The position numbers were made by a program, and so were the translations under genes. Below the pieces are notes generated by a model. It had not been told where the DNA came from and searched no databases. It worked only from the letters and a program-made list of their open reading frames with translations. From NCBI GenBank assembly GCA_017871115.1, contig JAFCIZ010000005.1, positions 248,001-312,000 of the forward strand: a stretch of 64,000 bases of DNA. The letters are read 5' to 3'. The DNA comes from Cunninghamella blakesleeana (taxonomy: Eukaryota; Mucoromycota; Mucoromycetes; Mucorales; Cunninghamellaceae). Positions 1 to 14,200 of the stretch are shown here, piece after piece (positions within the stretch are counted from its first letter, which is position 1; the number at the start of each line of letters is the position of its first letter).

Positions 1-67
1 AATTCAAAATCTACATCTTCATATATTTACAAATTATATATTTTTATTTCTTATTTTTAACTGATAG

Positions 68-2654
68 TATGGATCTGAAGCTATACCACGTGCATGGAGT
101 AAATATACAGAAGGAACATCAGCTAATATTCGATTAACAGGAGGCAACGAAGTGAAATCCAATAAAAAGAATGAATTTCAAGTAGAGGAGACTGAAGCCT
201 TCAAAGAGCAAAAGGAAAAGTTAATAAAACACATCAATCAATTAAAAGCAGATGAAACAGATCCAAAATTACGTGAATATTTAGATGTTATGACCTCTCG
301 ATCAAAAGGAAAAACTTGGACTAATGATGATCTTGCTACTTTAAAATCTTACACGGAATCAAAACTTCATTTAAATGGAAACAATGATGATGATGAAAAG
401 GAAAAGGAAAGAAACGTAGCAGCCAATATACATGATTCAGACGATGATTTATATGATGATTTACCATTCAACAGTGAAAAGAAGAAGAAAGATAATGATG
501 ATGAAGAAGATGAAATAATGGATGATGAAGATAGTAAGAATGATAATGAATTAGTTGATACACCTATGGATGAAAATAACAACAGTAATGATAAAGATGA
601 AGCTGATGATTTACCCGAACGCGCAAAATTAATTGCAGAACAAGAATCTAAAGAAACAAATCCTGTTGATTTAATTGAGGATACTGGTCGTTTATTTGTA
701 CGAAATTTACCTTATTCTTGTACAGAACAAGATTTACGCGAAGCATTTGAAAAATATGGCCCATTATCTGAGGTAATATGCTGATATAACTTGTATACAT
801 AAAGAAAATAAGAAAAAGGGAATATTAAATAATGCATAACGATAATTGTCACTGAAAAAAAAATTTTTTTTTTGTGTGATATATATGTTTTTTTATAAAA
901 TAATAACAATATAGGTCCACATGCCTATATCTAGAGATACTAAACAATCTAAAGGATATGCTTATATACTATACTTATTACCCGAGCATGCTGTAAAAGC
1001 TTATAAGGATCTTGATATGAAATCATTCCAAGGGCGTTTATTACATATTTTACCTGCTAAAGAAAAGCCAGTTTCTAAAGAAGAAGAAATTTATGGCCCT
1101 AATGGTACCAAGCTTAGTTCAATTAAAAAAGAAAAGGAAAAAAAACGAAAAAACTTGGCTGGTAGTGATTTCAACTGGAACTCTCTCTATATGAGTGTAA
1201 GTATTATATCTTTTTTTGATATTATTGTTATTAAATATATATAAATACGTAAATAGGTTTTAAAATTAATTATTATAATTGATTTATTTTATTTATTTTA
1301 AATAAAATAAAATAGAGCGATGCTATTGCTGAATCCATTGCAGATCGTTTAGGTATAGCTAAATCAGAACTTTTGAACGCAGAAGCAGACAATGTAGCTG
1401 TTCGATTAGCATTAGCAGAAACACAAATCATAGCAGAAACCAAAGAGTTTTTTGAAAAACATGGTATTGAATTGGATAATTTTGGTAAAAAAGAACGAAG
1501 TCCAACTGTGATCTTGGTGAAAAACATTCCTTATAGTACAACAGAAGAAGAATTACGTGGACTTTTTGGCAAATTTGGTGATTTAGGTAGAGTATTGATT
1601 CCTCCAGCAAACACAATGGCCGTGGTTGAATTTTTAGAACCTAGTGAAGCTCGTCGTGCCTTCCAATCCCTTGCATATCGTCGATTTAAGGATACATTGA
1701 TTTATTTAGAAAAAGCACCTATGAATATCTTTAAAGAGAAATTCGATTCTAATAGTGAAGATGCTAAAAAGGTTAACGCTAAAACAGTTGCTACTGGTGG
1801 TGCAGATATTTTGGAATTGGATTCAACAGCAAAGAAGAATAAGGAAGATAATGACGACGATGTTGATCTTGCAGCTGTGTCTACTCTATTCGTTAAAAAT
1901 CTCAATTTTGAAACAACACCCGAATCCTTAAAAAAAGCTTTCTCCGGTATTGAAGGCTATCGATCCTCTCGTATTAATGTTAAACCTAATAGTAAACAAC
2001 CTGGAAAAATGTTAAGTATGGGTTTTGGATTTGTAGAATTCAATAATAAAAAGAATGCTCAAAAGGCTCTTGATGCAATGCAGGTAAATAAATTAATATT
2101 AAAAAAAGGTTATACATATATACTATAAATAGATTTTTTGAAGATTATGTTTACTTATTGGTTTATTTTATTGATTTTTTTTTAACTAGGGCTATAAATT
2201 AGATGGTCATTCATTACAATTGAAATTCTCTCATCATGAAGCAACCAATAATAAAAAGTCAACCAAATCGGATAAAGCCAACACGACCAAATTGGTGGTT
2301 CGTAATGTACCTTTTGAAGCTACGGTTAGAGATTTAAGAGAATTGTTTAGTGCTTATGGTCAATTAAAATCATTAAGATTACCCAAGAAATTCAATGGAG
2401 GTCATCGTGGTTTTGCCTTTTTGGATTTTATGACTAAGCAGGAAGCTAAAAATGTATACGAAAATATGGCTAGTATTCACTTGTACGGGCGTCATTTAGT
2501 ATTAGAATGGGCAGAAGAAGAAGAAGGGATTGATTCACTTCGAGAAAAAACTGGTAAACACTATGCAAAAGAAGAAAGTCACAACAATCGAAACCATAAA
2601 CGACAAAAAGTGGATATGGATGAAAAAGATGATGATGCCATGTTATCAGATTAA
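68..2654 (+). CDS. MRD1: Multiple RNA-binding domain protein 1 (Mrd1/RBM19), 5' end outside the window
   Basis: Four exons are visible (68-772, 915-1196, 1316-2083, 2190-2654), coding 739 residues; an acceptor TAG at 65-67 shows that coding sequence continues upstream. The order is a short basic/aromatic stretch (PRAWSKY) typical of the region after the first RRM of Mrd1, a long acidic linker rich in D/E/K, then four RRMs. These begin at RLFVRNLPYS, VILVKNIPYS, STLFVKNLNF and TKLVVRNVPF; each has RNP2-like and RNP1-like strands (GFGFVEF, GFAFLDF). With the RRM expected upstream this matches the five to six RRMs of the family. Mrd1 is a nucleolar component of the 90S pre-ribosome, needed for early 18S rRNA cleavages and for organising the U3 region. 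Joining the exons keeps one frame throughout, and no damage is seen. Identity is confident; only the N-terminus is missing. Confidence 0.95.
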
Positions 2655-3117
2655 AAAATAAGAGTAAAAAAAATAGCACTGTAGAAGAAAAAAAACATGT
2701 ATATATATATATTTTTATTTATCCATTTTTGGCATTTAATTTCAGCATATCAATATATTATTATTAGTAACAATATAATTTATTCATTTATTTTTCATAT
2801 AATTGTAATTCTCAATAAATAAAAAACTATTTTAATATAATAGAATCAATTAACTGTGTAATATAATATTTACCACATTTTTAATATAAATTATCTATTT
2901 CAATTAAAATAATCATAAAGTTTCTACGAATTTTCTTTTTTATTATTACATAAAGAGAAAAGTTTTATTTATGGAATGTATTATTTATGTAGTTTCATAT
3001 TAAGATACGGATTAAAAAAAAGATAACACGCAAAGTATTATTAATACTACTATTTAAATATTAATGTTAATATGTATATGTAAAGATAATAATAATTGAA
3101 TTATAGTATATTACGAA
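2655..3117. other. Convergent intergenic, MRD1 / GH16 gene
   Basis: AT-rich spacer between two converging 3' ends. AATAAA-like polyadenylation signals occur on both strands (for example near 2815). No coding or structured RNA signal was seen. Confidence 0.6.
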
Positions 3118-3780
3118 TTAATAGTTATCACATTCTATAGTAACATCTGTAATAATAGCTTCCACTGCTTCAGAATGTTGATTCCACTATTGATTATTAT
3201 TTTTAAAATTAACAATAATAATGACAATTAGTTTTTTTAAAAAAAGATATACGGTTTTTAACAAACATAATATCATATACTTACATCAATAGGTCCATGA
3301 GCCCATCTAGCAGTACCAGCTTCTTGAGATCCATCCCATAAACCAATTTGAATTTGAGAAGGGTTCTCAGGGAATTTACCACCTGTTTCATCTTTTGTTA
3401 CAGTGCGAATGACTTCATCATCTATAGACCATTTAATATAATCGGGAGTCCTATATATATTAAATAAAATAGAATAAAATTAATACATGAAAGAATAATA
3501 ATAAATAATGTTAATATTATTATTTTTTAAAAAAAAAGAAAAAAAGCATACCAATCAATCGTATATTTACGTGGCCTACTAGATACATCTGTTTTTTCAA
3601 TATCTCCATTAACACCAGTTTCAACTTTTTTTCCCCAATAATAATTTGTTCTACGATAAAAAAAATAAGCAAATAGAAATAAAAAAAAGCATGAATTTAA
3701 TAAATGCAACATAACAATAATAGAAATAATAAAAATAATAATACTTACTGTGCTTCATCAGCTGTTTAAATTATCCAATA

Positions 3781-3837
<57 letters not shown>

Positions 3838-4484
3838 CAAAAAATAACATATACTTAGTGAATAATTACAATATAAAATAAAATAATTATCATCCATAAT
3901 ATATATATATATATATTCAAACTTACGACCAGATAAGAGTTCATAATCGATTTCATCTCCGGTAGATGATTTAAAAATCAAAGCTGTAACAGAACCTGGG
4001 GCTTCTGGAGCTTGGATGGTTGCTGATACTTTACCATATTGTATCTGTGGTATAAAAGTGAAAGTTGGTCCACTTCCAACCTTAGTATTAAAATTATAAT
4101 CTATTAATCGTAGATAATTTAATAAATAGATGAGTAAATGTATAAATGGGGGTTTTTTTAAATATATATATATATAATAACAATAATAATAATAATAATA
4201 ATAATAAAACTAATTTTTTTTTATATTTTACCTTCATCTTTATTCTTTTGAGTTTCATATTGACCTGGTGCTTCTAATTTCATTCTAACACCATTATCAT
4301 TTTTTTCAAATAAATTTTCTCTATCTACTTCAGCTCTCCAAACGTCGTTTCTATCAGTAATAGAACCTTGAAAAGTAGTACACTGTCTATCTTTTTTACC
4401 AAAGTCAAGTCCAAAAGGCAATCCATTTAATCCTTGTAAAGCAGTAATAGCTAATAATGTACTAAAGGCTAATCGATATAACAT
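3118..4484 (-). CDS. Secreted GH16 (Crh/Utr2-type) wall transglycosylase or glucanase
   Basis: Six exons on the minus strand (4484-4232, 4100-3927, 3761-3749, 3650-3552, 3450-3285, 3186-3118) give 257 residues in an unbroken frame. The N-terminus is a signal peptide (hydrophobic LAFSTLLAITAL, then small residues). The GH16 catalytic signature DEIDYE lies at about 133-138, giving a nucleophile Glu near 134 and an acid/base Glu near 138. It is followed by DEAQTNYYWG, the aromatic YTIDWTPDYIKWSID strand and IQIGLWDG. This pattern is that of fungal Crh enzymes, which cross-link chitin to beta-glucan at the cell wall. No CBM18 domain or GPI-anchor signal is present, so it is a short secreted form. 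The third exon is only 13 nt and codes the conserved DEA turn. It is paralogous to the two GH16 genes at 26.7-30.5 kb but has more introns and a divergent sequence. A plain glucanase activity cannot be excluded. Confidence 0.9.
3787..3834. repeat. (TA)n microsatellite in a GH16 intron
   Basis: About 24 TA units lie within the second intron of the GH16 gene, between the exon ending at 3927 and the 13-nt exon starting at 3761. Confidence 0.9.
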
Positions 4485-5343
4485 TTTATAATAGTAATAA
4501 AGAAATGAAAAATACAGAAAAATTAAGAAGAAAAAGAAAAAGAAAAGAAATGATAAAAATAATTATATGATCCCCTTTATATATTTTTTTAATATATATA
4601 AAAGTTGGTTTTGAGTTTTTTTAAAAAAAAAATCGAGTTTTTCCTAATATATTAACTTAACAAAAGGGATATAGGGGGAAGAGAGGAAAACAGCATGTTT
4701 AATAATCCAAGATTTAGTTAAATAAATATAATAATTCATACATATAAGTTATAACAAGGAGTAATAAGAAGCTGTTTAAAAGGAGTTGATAATCCATTCA
4801 TAAAGTCTAGAACAAAAATCTTGATTATCCATAATATTTTTATTCTATATATTTTATTTTATGTGATAAAGGAAAGAAAATGCAAATAGCATTATTCATT
4901 ATCTTCATATAAAAATAATAAAGTGATTTGTTGTATTTTTTATTTTTTTATTTTATATATATATATCATCCAAAAAAAAACATATATATGAAAAAATGAA
5001 ATATTTAATAATAACTAATTAAAGCGTAATAAAATGGTTAAAATAAACTATAAAAAACAGAAAAAACATATTGGATAGGTTAGTTAAATATATATTTTTA
5101 TCTATTTCTTCCTCTCCTGTCTATCTTTTTTCTATAGTTGTTCCCTCCTAAAAAGATTTATTTTTTCACCTCCCCATATTTATTTTCTCTCTCCAATATA
5201 TTATTATTTATCTTTTATTATTCCAAATTTGTCTTTTATCTATATTGTTTATTACCTCTTTATTATAATTATATTATTATTATTGTTTACATATATATGG
5301 AATATATCAACTTTATGTATCTAATAAAAAATAAAAATAAAAT
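4485..5343. other. Upstream region of the GH16 gene and 3' side of QCR10
   Basis: AT-rich spacer; both flanking genes are on the minus strand. An AGGGG stress-element-like pentamer at 4673-4677 lies about 190 bp upstream of the GH16 start codon. Otherwise only TA and T tracts were seen. Confidence 0.5.
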
Positions 5344-5703
5344 CTATTCTTCAGATTCAGGTTGTTCAACAGCCCAGTAACTACCAGCAATAGGAACCTT
5401 TGATAAAATATCTTTTTTAACTAAAGGAATATCAGAGCCAAGAAGAGCAAGAGCTGATCCAGCACCAGCACCCCAGATAGCTAAACTAGGAACACTGAAA
5501 AAATAAATAATAAAAACAATAGTATAAAGTTAATTTATTATAATGTTCTATATTTTTTAGTCTTTATTTTTTTTTTTTTAAAAAAAAAAAAAGAATTGAT
5601 AATAACAGTAAAATAGCTTGAATAAATAAACTTACACACGAATAAGTTTTTCGGGGGTAAGGATAGAAAAGTGTGGGGAGGTAACGATTTGTCTAACGGG
5701 CAT
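5344..5703 (-). CDS. QCR10: Cytochrome bc1 complex subunit 10
   Basis: Two exons (5703-5636 and 5494-5344) encode 72 residues. The N-terminus MPVRQIVTSPHFSILTPEKL is the typical start of fungal Qcr10. It is followed by a single membrane span around AIWGAGAGSALALLG, then a short segment ending GSYWAVEQPESEE. Qcr10 is a small non-catalytic subunit of ubiquinol-cytochrome c reductase in the inner mitochondrial membrane, associated with stability of the Rieske protein. Length and topology match the family, which is too short to be found as one open frame because of its intron. Its presence shows that the organism has respiratory complex III, which argues against anaerobic hydrogenosome-bearing fungi despite the extreme AT content. 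It is divergently arranged with the RasGAP gene 1.3 kb away. Confidence 0.92.
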
Positions 5704-7025
5704 GTTTATATAAATATTAAAATGTAAGTTAAAGAAGAAAAAAAAAATCAAACCAGTGTCTAGGGTAAGGAATTTTAAAAAACAAAAATTTAGTTAAGGT
5801 GACGGCGATATTAAAACTCAGAAATAAGAAGATGTTTTTTATGTTAAATATGCTTATAATACAAAATTAAAAGTTAAATAATAATAAGAATAATAAAAAT
5901 AATAAATGATAATAATAAATAATAATAATAAATAATAATAAAATGATATTATATATATATATATACGCATGCATATTTATCATTTATGTATTTTTATTAA
6001 AAAAGAATTGTAATCAATGGACAAAAAATGCGGGGATTCAAAAGAGAACTTGTAAAAGTTCTTTTTTCTTCTCTAGGAAATACATAAATATATATAAATA
6101 GATAACAATTTAAATAAACTATTTTAATGAATATTAAAAAATGGCTATATAAAAAAACCATTAAAGTTTTGATTAAAGAATAGTTGTATCTAGTAATGAA
6201 AATAAAGTTTATTTTGTCTTAATATAATATATTATATTGCTAAATAGCTAAACCTTGAGAATAACATAAAGGTAAATTATAGAAAAATTCATTAAATATT
6301 AATTTATATAAACTTTATGTCAAATATAAATCAAAAAATAGTTTTTATAAAAGGAAAACCAAAGTTTTTTTTTTGTGTATTTGTACATATCATTTTTTTC
6401 ATTTGCCGATAGCAATTTAAAATAAGTTAATAAATGAATGAAAATGATATTTATGGTGGTTAAAATAAAATGGAAAGGGAGTGTTGTTTATCATATTCAT
6501 TTATTTATAAGGAAGTGATCATCCGTTTCAATTTGATTGTTTTTTTTATTAGGATGAATTGAAACAAATATAATTTTAATCCAATTATTTCGTCAAGAAT
6601 CATTTAGTTGATCATGATTTAAAATTGCATTAATAATACAATGGTAAAGTATACATTTTTTCTAATCATGATCTCTCTCATAAAATAAAGCATTATTTAC
6701 TACCTAGCAAACTTTAATATATATTACACGTTTTTTTTAATATTAAAAAAACAGCGGACTTTTAAAATGTATATAATTTCAAAAATTTCATTTTTTTTCA
6801 CTTTCTCTTTTTCTCTCTTTTTTTTTTTTTTTCTCTCCCAGGTTCTCCACTTCATTTTTTTTCTTATTATATTATAAAAAAAAATATAATTTTTTTTTTA
6901 TAAATAATATTTAATTGTATTTTTTCTTTCTTTCCTTTCCTTTCCTTCTTTTTTCCTTTTCTTATTTTATCATCATCGTATATAATATTATATAAAGTTA
7001 GCAAGGTAATATTTTATTCCTTGTA
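5704..7025. other. Divergent promoter region, QCR10 / RasGAP
   Basis: 1.3 kb between two divergent start codons. Strong pyrimidine tracts (6781-6840 and 6920-6962) lie just upstream of the RasGAP ATG at 7026, a common feature of fungal core promoters. No coding relic was recognised. Confidence 0.5.
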
Positions 7026-10000
7026 ATGCGTTCAAATACAAAGCTTATTTTGAGTCTTATAAATCGTGTTGCTGTGCGAGTAAGTAAAAAAATAACCTTT
7101 TAATCTAAGACACCTGAATAATCTTTAAAGTGAATTAACTAATAATCTATACACACTTACACATATATATATACATGTCTGTCTTTATTTAATCTTTTAT
7201 TTTATTAGTTACCAATTAATAGTGGAAGAAAGTTAGAAAATTTAGAACATGATCCTATTGTACAACAAACTGGTAATATTAAGATTATTATCATTATTAT
7301 CTTTACTGCTTTATTACAAATAAAAAAAAACTTGAAGTTTTATATTCTTTTACTATTCTTCTTAATTTATTTTCTTTATATTTATTTTATATAACTATAG
7401 TGGCGGCTATTATAGAACTTTCTACTTATAAATTATCGACAATAGCTAATGCTTTGGGTTCAGTTTTAGAGAATATATCCAAGGTATTAAATAAATAGTA
7501 ACCAGTATATTAATAAATTTAATTTAATAAAATGCACTTTTTATTAAAGCAAACATTAATATGTATTAAATAAAACTATAGCATAATCAAGCAACACCAA
7601 TAGATCATACAGTATCAATAGATGTACTACAATCACAATTATTTGTCCTTCGGTTATTATCAGCATGTATGCAGCACTATTGGAATTGTTATCGCGATCA
7701 ATCAAATGGATTATTGGCTCAACAACATGATGAAGAAACAGAAGCTGCTGCTGCTGCAACAGGAGCAACAGGTATTGAAGCTTCACCCCGTGATAGTACA
7801 GAGGAAGGATATCGTATTTCTTATCTTGTCTATGTTCCACCTTTGGACGATGCTTTGGTTACGTTTATCTTGGCCTTAATGAATCGTTTTTTAAATCAAG
7901 TTCATATTATAGAAGAAATAAATGACCAAGAATCACCTTCATCGTTAGAAAATAGTAATAATGGCTCCATAGTAGATCCTATTACCATGGAAATCATTTT
8001 GGATATTTATAAAGTTGCTGGAAAAGTACTGTATTATGTTAGTGCAAGCAATTGGTCGATTTATTATGGAAAAATAAAATCTGCTGTACAAGTCTTGGGT
8101 TCCATTGGTGATGGTGTCGATACAAATCCTCCTGATATTCGGATGTTGGAATGTAGTTGTTTAACAAGGCAAAGGTTACATACTGTATTAACTGGTAAAT
8201 TAAAATTATAAAACTATTATACTATCATGATGATTAAATCTTTATGTATCTTGATTGCAAATTTCATCTGTTCTTTTTCTTTTCTTTTATTTTATTTTTT
8301 TTCATTCCTTCCTTCCCCTTTCTTTTTTTAAAAATTTTAGAACTTAGTCCCTATTATTTACATATGAAACGACAAGGGAAATTACTATATTCTAAAATGA
8401 TTCGACGTGCTATTTGGAGATGGATTGAAACGTATCCTTTTGAATTTGAACAAGTTTGCTCAAGCGATAATAGATTACTAGGTGGCTCAGAAATTTTATT
8501 TGACATGTGTAGTTCTTCAGCAGATACCTCTAAAAAGAAAGCAATTATGTGGCCATTACAAACAATTCTACTTTCTTTGTCACCAGATCTTTTATTACAA
8601 GCATTTTTAGATAATCCTTCTTTACAAAATAGACGAGTAAGGACAATAAAATAAAAAAGAAAAATATGATAAATATATCTGTATATAAAGCTTCGTTTTA
8701 AAATTATTTATTAACTTTATTTTATTTTATTTATATTTATATAGACAAGCTTTCTTGGTGTATTACGGAAATCTTTAAAAAGCTCCAGGACAGCAGACAT
8801 TGCAGCATTATGTTATGTTGATTTATGTAAAGCTGCCACCTATATTCGCCCAGATGAGGATTCAGTTTTACATCATATAGCATCCGATATAGATCCTGAT
8901 TTAAGAGAAAAAATATGGTCAAATATAAATGATACATCGACTTCGACTCTAGGCTACTCAATTGATCATTTATCACTTACAGCCGATTATTTACTTACAC
9001 GTTTACGATTAGATACACATAATACATTACATACATTAGTACCTAGTTGCTTGGATGAAAATGCACCCATTCGATTTAAATTAGCACTTGTGAAATCATG
9101 TCTTGTTATAGCAGAAGATGATAATCGTTTACCTTGGAACCCATCTTTAGAAAATATGTATGATGTACTATGCCCTACTTTAAGAAAACTATTCATTCAA
9201 GCTGTTACTAATGAATTACATACTGGTTTGGTCATAGTATCACCCACTGAAGGTAGAAAAGGGAACACAGAACTTATCCAGGATATATTAAAATTATATA
9301 AGTTGGATCCTCTACTGGCTTTGTTGGTAATATAAATATATATACACATATGATCAAGATAAACAAACAAACAAACAAACAAACAAACAAATGTATATAT
9401 ATACGTTATGATAATTAACTTTTATTTATTTACTCACTCATTTATTTGTTTATTTATTTTTAGGGAAGCGGCACTGTTGAACAAAATAAATCCACAATGA
9501 TATGTATTGCAAATATTGCTCAATATCCTGATAACCATATTCGCCAGTGCGCTATGGATTGCTTAGCAAAGCTACACAATATAAATAACATTATCCATTG
9601 GGGTCCTAAAGCTACTATCATGTCTAATTTTTGGTCTATTTCATCACAAGTTATTTTTTCTTTGGCACGCCAAATGTTGGACAATAAACTAAATGAAGAT
9701 ACAGTAAAAGCTCTTTTGACATTGATGATGAAGCTACTTGAAGCAAGAAATGAATTTTTAAGAAAACATCCGGTAATTAATAATACAAATAATAATAATA
9801 TTAAAAAAAAAACCAATTAAACAAATACAATTGGATGAGTTTAGATTATTTACTTTGCCTTTTTTTTAATTCATTTTTTCTTTTTTTAGGAAGTAACCAA
9901 TGATAGCGTTAGGGAAAGATTACAAGCTTCTATCTCTTTAGAAATTGCACTTCTAGTATTATTGTGTTCGCCCAATCCAGATATTTGTTCAGATGTTATT

Positions 10001-11241
10001 AAATGTCTTGGTTACTTATGCGACGAAGCAGAATATGGTTCAGAAGAAGAAGATCCCCATTTATCACAAATTACTTTTATAAGTAACTTACCAGTGTATT
10101 ATGAACTAGCATCAGAAGATACAGTATTTCTTGGAAGAAAGGCTCAGCAAAAACGTGTAAGAAAATTTCTACGTATGATGAATCAACCTACACCTGGAAA
10201 TTTAGCAGCTTGGGAAGAGGTATGGAAACGATGGAAAGCTTTAACTCTGCATATCTTTAAACTAGACGAACTTGTGATCAACAAAAGTAGCAATTCAAAA
10301 CCCTCTGGTGCTGCTGGAGCAACGACAAATAAAGATATTAAACTAAATGGTAATAGTCATTTTGGCTTGGATGAAGAAAAGCCAGTAGAATGGCAAAATT
10401 GTACTGGCTTTTTAGTATCACTCGGTGTATGTTGTTTAGCGGATGATCCAGTGACTAAAACTGAAAACAGTGATCGATACTCAGATTCAATGCATAATAA
10501 TCATCAATTTGTAAATGGTACTCGACGCATGTCTTCTCCAAGCGAACCAAATTTAATGGTAGATAAATTTATGGCTGAAATGATTACTCTTTTGGTATCA
10601 GACCATGCATTTATTCGTGAAAGTGTGACAGATGCCTTAGGAAATGATCTCTCTCCTACTCTTTATGCGTTACTTTTTAGACACATGACTTCTATTACAG
10701 ATAAGCTTTTCAATGCATCTGATGAACCTGTCTATAACAATACCAATAGTCTCTTTATAGAACAATCATCTTTAGTATTGAAACTAATACTAGATCGATT
10801 GGTGGGAACAAATGATGCCTTACTGAATATAGAATTTGGTGTATTTTTAAATCAATTTTCAAGATATGTAAATGCTCATACCAATAATCAATCCATTTTA
10901 AGAATGAAAATCAAGTTATGTAATTTAATTGATACCTGTATGTCTAAAAAGGAACAAATTGTCATAGGGAATGAAACGCGTTTAAGAAATAAATTATTAG
11001 ATATGATTAAAAATTGGACAAGTGACACTTCAACTTCTTCAAATACGGATTATCAAAATGAAAAATTGCAGCGAGATTTGGATCAAGCATGTCTTAAAGC
11101 TATGGTGGGATTACTACATCGCCTTCCTCTTCAACCTTTGGAACCTGTCCGTACTACAGATGCTTTTCAAACAAAATGCCGTTTGTTCTATAGTTATTTT
11201 GAATATTTTATGAAATTGTTAGCTCGATATCGTGAAACAGA

Positions 11242-11278
<37 letters not shown>

Positions 11279-14200
11279 ATATCGTATTTATAAATTTTAC
11301 TTACTGTTTAATTTTTCTCTTTATTTATTTATTTTTAAAAAAAATAGCCTATTAATGGAAATAAAGAAGTATCTTCATCTGCGTCCAAGGTAATTTAATA
11401 ATGATAACGCTAAAAATGAATTATAATTAAAATAAAAAAAAGTTAGTAACATGTACAATAAATTTCATTCTTCTTTAGGAAACCACGCCACTTAAAAATT
11501 ATACTATATCTGCCATGACTAATTTACTTAATGCCAATATTGATGCTGGTTTGAAATTTTCTTTAGCTATGGGATATCATGAAGATTCTAGTACAAGAAC
11601 TGCTTTTATTCAAGTACTTACTAATATTTTAAACCAAGGTGTAGAATTTGATACATTAAAAAGAAATGTGACAACTGATCGTTATGATAAACTTATTGAT
11701 GTAAGTTATATTTTATTATTATTACTACATTTTTTTCTTTTTCTTTTTTTTTAAAAAAAAAAAATATTTTACACACATACACATATATATATAAAATGAT
11801 TACAATATTCACTATTATGATTTTCGATTGTATTATAGATGCTTGTTGAATCAGATATGGAAATTGCTTTATCATTATGTGAAGTTTGTCCAACAATGGA
11901 TACAAATGGCCTTGCAGAAGTATTATTAGCTTGCTTTGAATCTAAGCATAAGGAACTTTCATTAATCAAAGCTGTAATTGATAAAGAAGTGGCTGCTACA
12001 GAACAAGAAGCAACGTTATTACGTGGAACAACAATGGGAATAAAAATTATATCGACTTTTGCAAAGATGTTATGTTTTGATTATGTGCGTGATACGCTTC
12101 AGCCCGTCTTGGAACAAATTTCTCAATGGAGTGATAGTGAAACAATGTATGAATTAGACCCTCAAAAACTTGGTGTAAATGATGATATAAATAGAAATAA
12201 AGCAAATGTTATACGTGCAACCGAATTATTATTAGATGCTATCTGTGCCTCTGCTAAAAATGCTCCAAGGTAGATACATACATATATACATATATATGCA
12301 TATAATAGAATTATTATTTTTTTCTTATTTCATTTTCTTTTATTACTATTATTACTATTTTTTAGACCATTCCGAGAAGAACTGCATTTAATAGCCACAG
12401 CTGTAAAAAGCCGATTTCCTGAGGCAAAATATACTGCAGTAGGTGGTATTGTAATACTTCGCTTATTTGGCCCAGCTATTGTATCTCCTGAACATGCCGG
12501 TTTCACCAAAGCAGCTATACCCAAAAACAATAATGTTAGAAAACTTTTACTTCAAGCTACGCGTGTCATTCAAAATCTTGCAAGCAACATCTTGTTTGGA
12601 TCTAAAGAAACTCATATGATTATGTTGAATGATTTTTTGACCAATAATATATATAGAGTAACCAGCTTTTTACGTGAAATATCATCATTACCTAAGGATA
12701 CCAGTCAAGAAGAAGAAGAAAGAAAAAACACCGTGCATTTAGATCAAAATGGATATATTCGCCTTCATCGCTATTTATCTGAAAATATTGAAAGGATGAC
12801 ACGTGATTTATCAAACCGTCGTTCAAAAAGTGGTGCTACTGGAACTCATTCCTTATTAGAATTGAAACGGACTATGGATCGATTATCCAATTTGCTTGCT
12901 CAATTGGGCAGACCTTCAGAAATTTCAGATATTGGTGTCACTCATTCTCGTTATCAATCCCATGGTGGCAATAATCAACAGTTTAATGAATTCATGAAAC
13001 GTAATGCTCATCGTGATTTGTCTGCTATTAGTGCTATGAATATGTTTTATCTTGGTGGTACTTCAAAAGCTGGTCATCCTGTGTTTTATCTTATTTCAAG
13101 AAATGTGGATGCTGAAAATTTGGATTTCGAATTGGCTATTTGCTATATGTTAAGGGTAATATATTTAAAGAACCAGATTAAAAAGAGTACATTTATGCAA
13201 GAAGTAGAAGGAGGAAAAAAAATATAAAAAACTAAGTGTATATATATCTAAATATGTTTTTCTATCTGTTTTTTATTAATCATAGGTTATGGAACCTTAT
13301 ATGAATAGTCCTTTTGAAATCTTATTTGATTTAACATATATGGACGCTGAATGTGAAATTCCTATACATTGGCTAGGTCTCTTTTTCCAATTGATTAGTA
13401 ATTGGGTGAATGACTACATGGTGTGCCTATGTTTATATAATCCGAATACATACCTTAGATCTTATTTTAGAAGATTCCCTAGAACAGTTTTGAATCTATT
13501 GGTAAAACGTATTGTATTCGCTTTAACCCTTCCCGATTTATATCAACGTATACCCCCTGATCAACTTCGTCTTCCAAAGTATTCAGGTAATAATAAAAAA
13601 CAATAATAATAATATTAATAGTAATAACGTAGAAGTTTAGAAATACGTATGGGTAATAAGCAGATGATATATTAATAATATTTTCTTATATATATATATA
13701 ATAGCTGATATTGAAAAAGAACCTTATCAAGTATTTTATCCTGTGACAAGACAAACTCATTTCAAATCTACTCTACCTGTTACTATTAAAATTAGTTCAG
13801 AACATATTCAAGTTATTTCGGTAATACACACATTCACACACCATATATATATATATATACTATATGTTATAGCAATGATGGTTAATATAGATACATTTTT
13901 TATATTATAATTGTTATTTAGGTTCGTCCAATTGATTTTGTTCCTGGTTTCGGATCTGTAACAAAAGATATATACCATATATCAGTACTCGAAGATATAA
14001 AAATCATATCAAATCCTAAGCAAGGAAATGCTGGTGAAATTTCATTCAAATATGAACATGGGAAGGCAGCAATGGTTCTTTCATCTCCCAAAAGTGATTC
14101 AATGTTGGCTGTAAGTGATTAATATATATATATACTTTCAATCAATCATATAAATTTATTATAATCATTTTATATGATTTTATCATTATTAATATTATTC

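Noticed and set aside
5138..5380. Plus-strand frame of 80 codons
   Set aside because: Low-complexity Phe/Leu/Tyr from AT tracts, overlapping QCR10 on the other strand.
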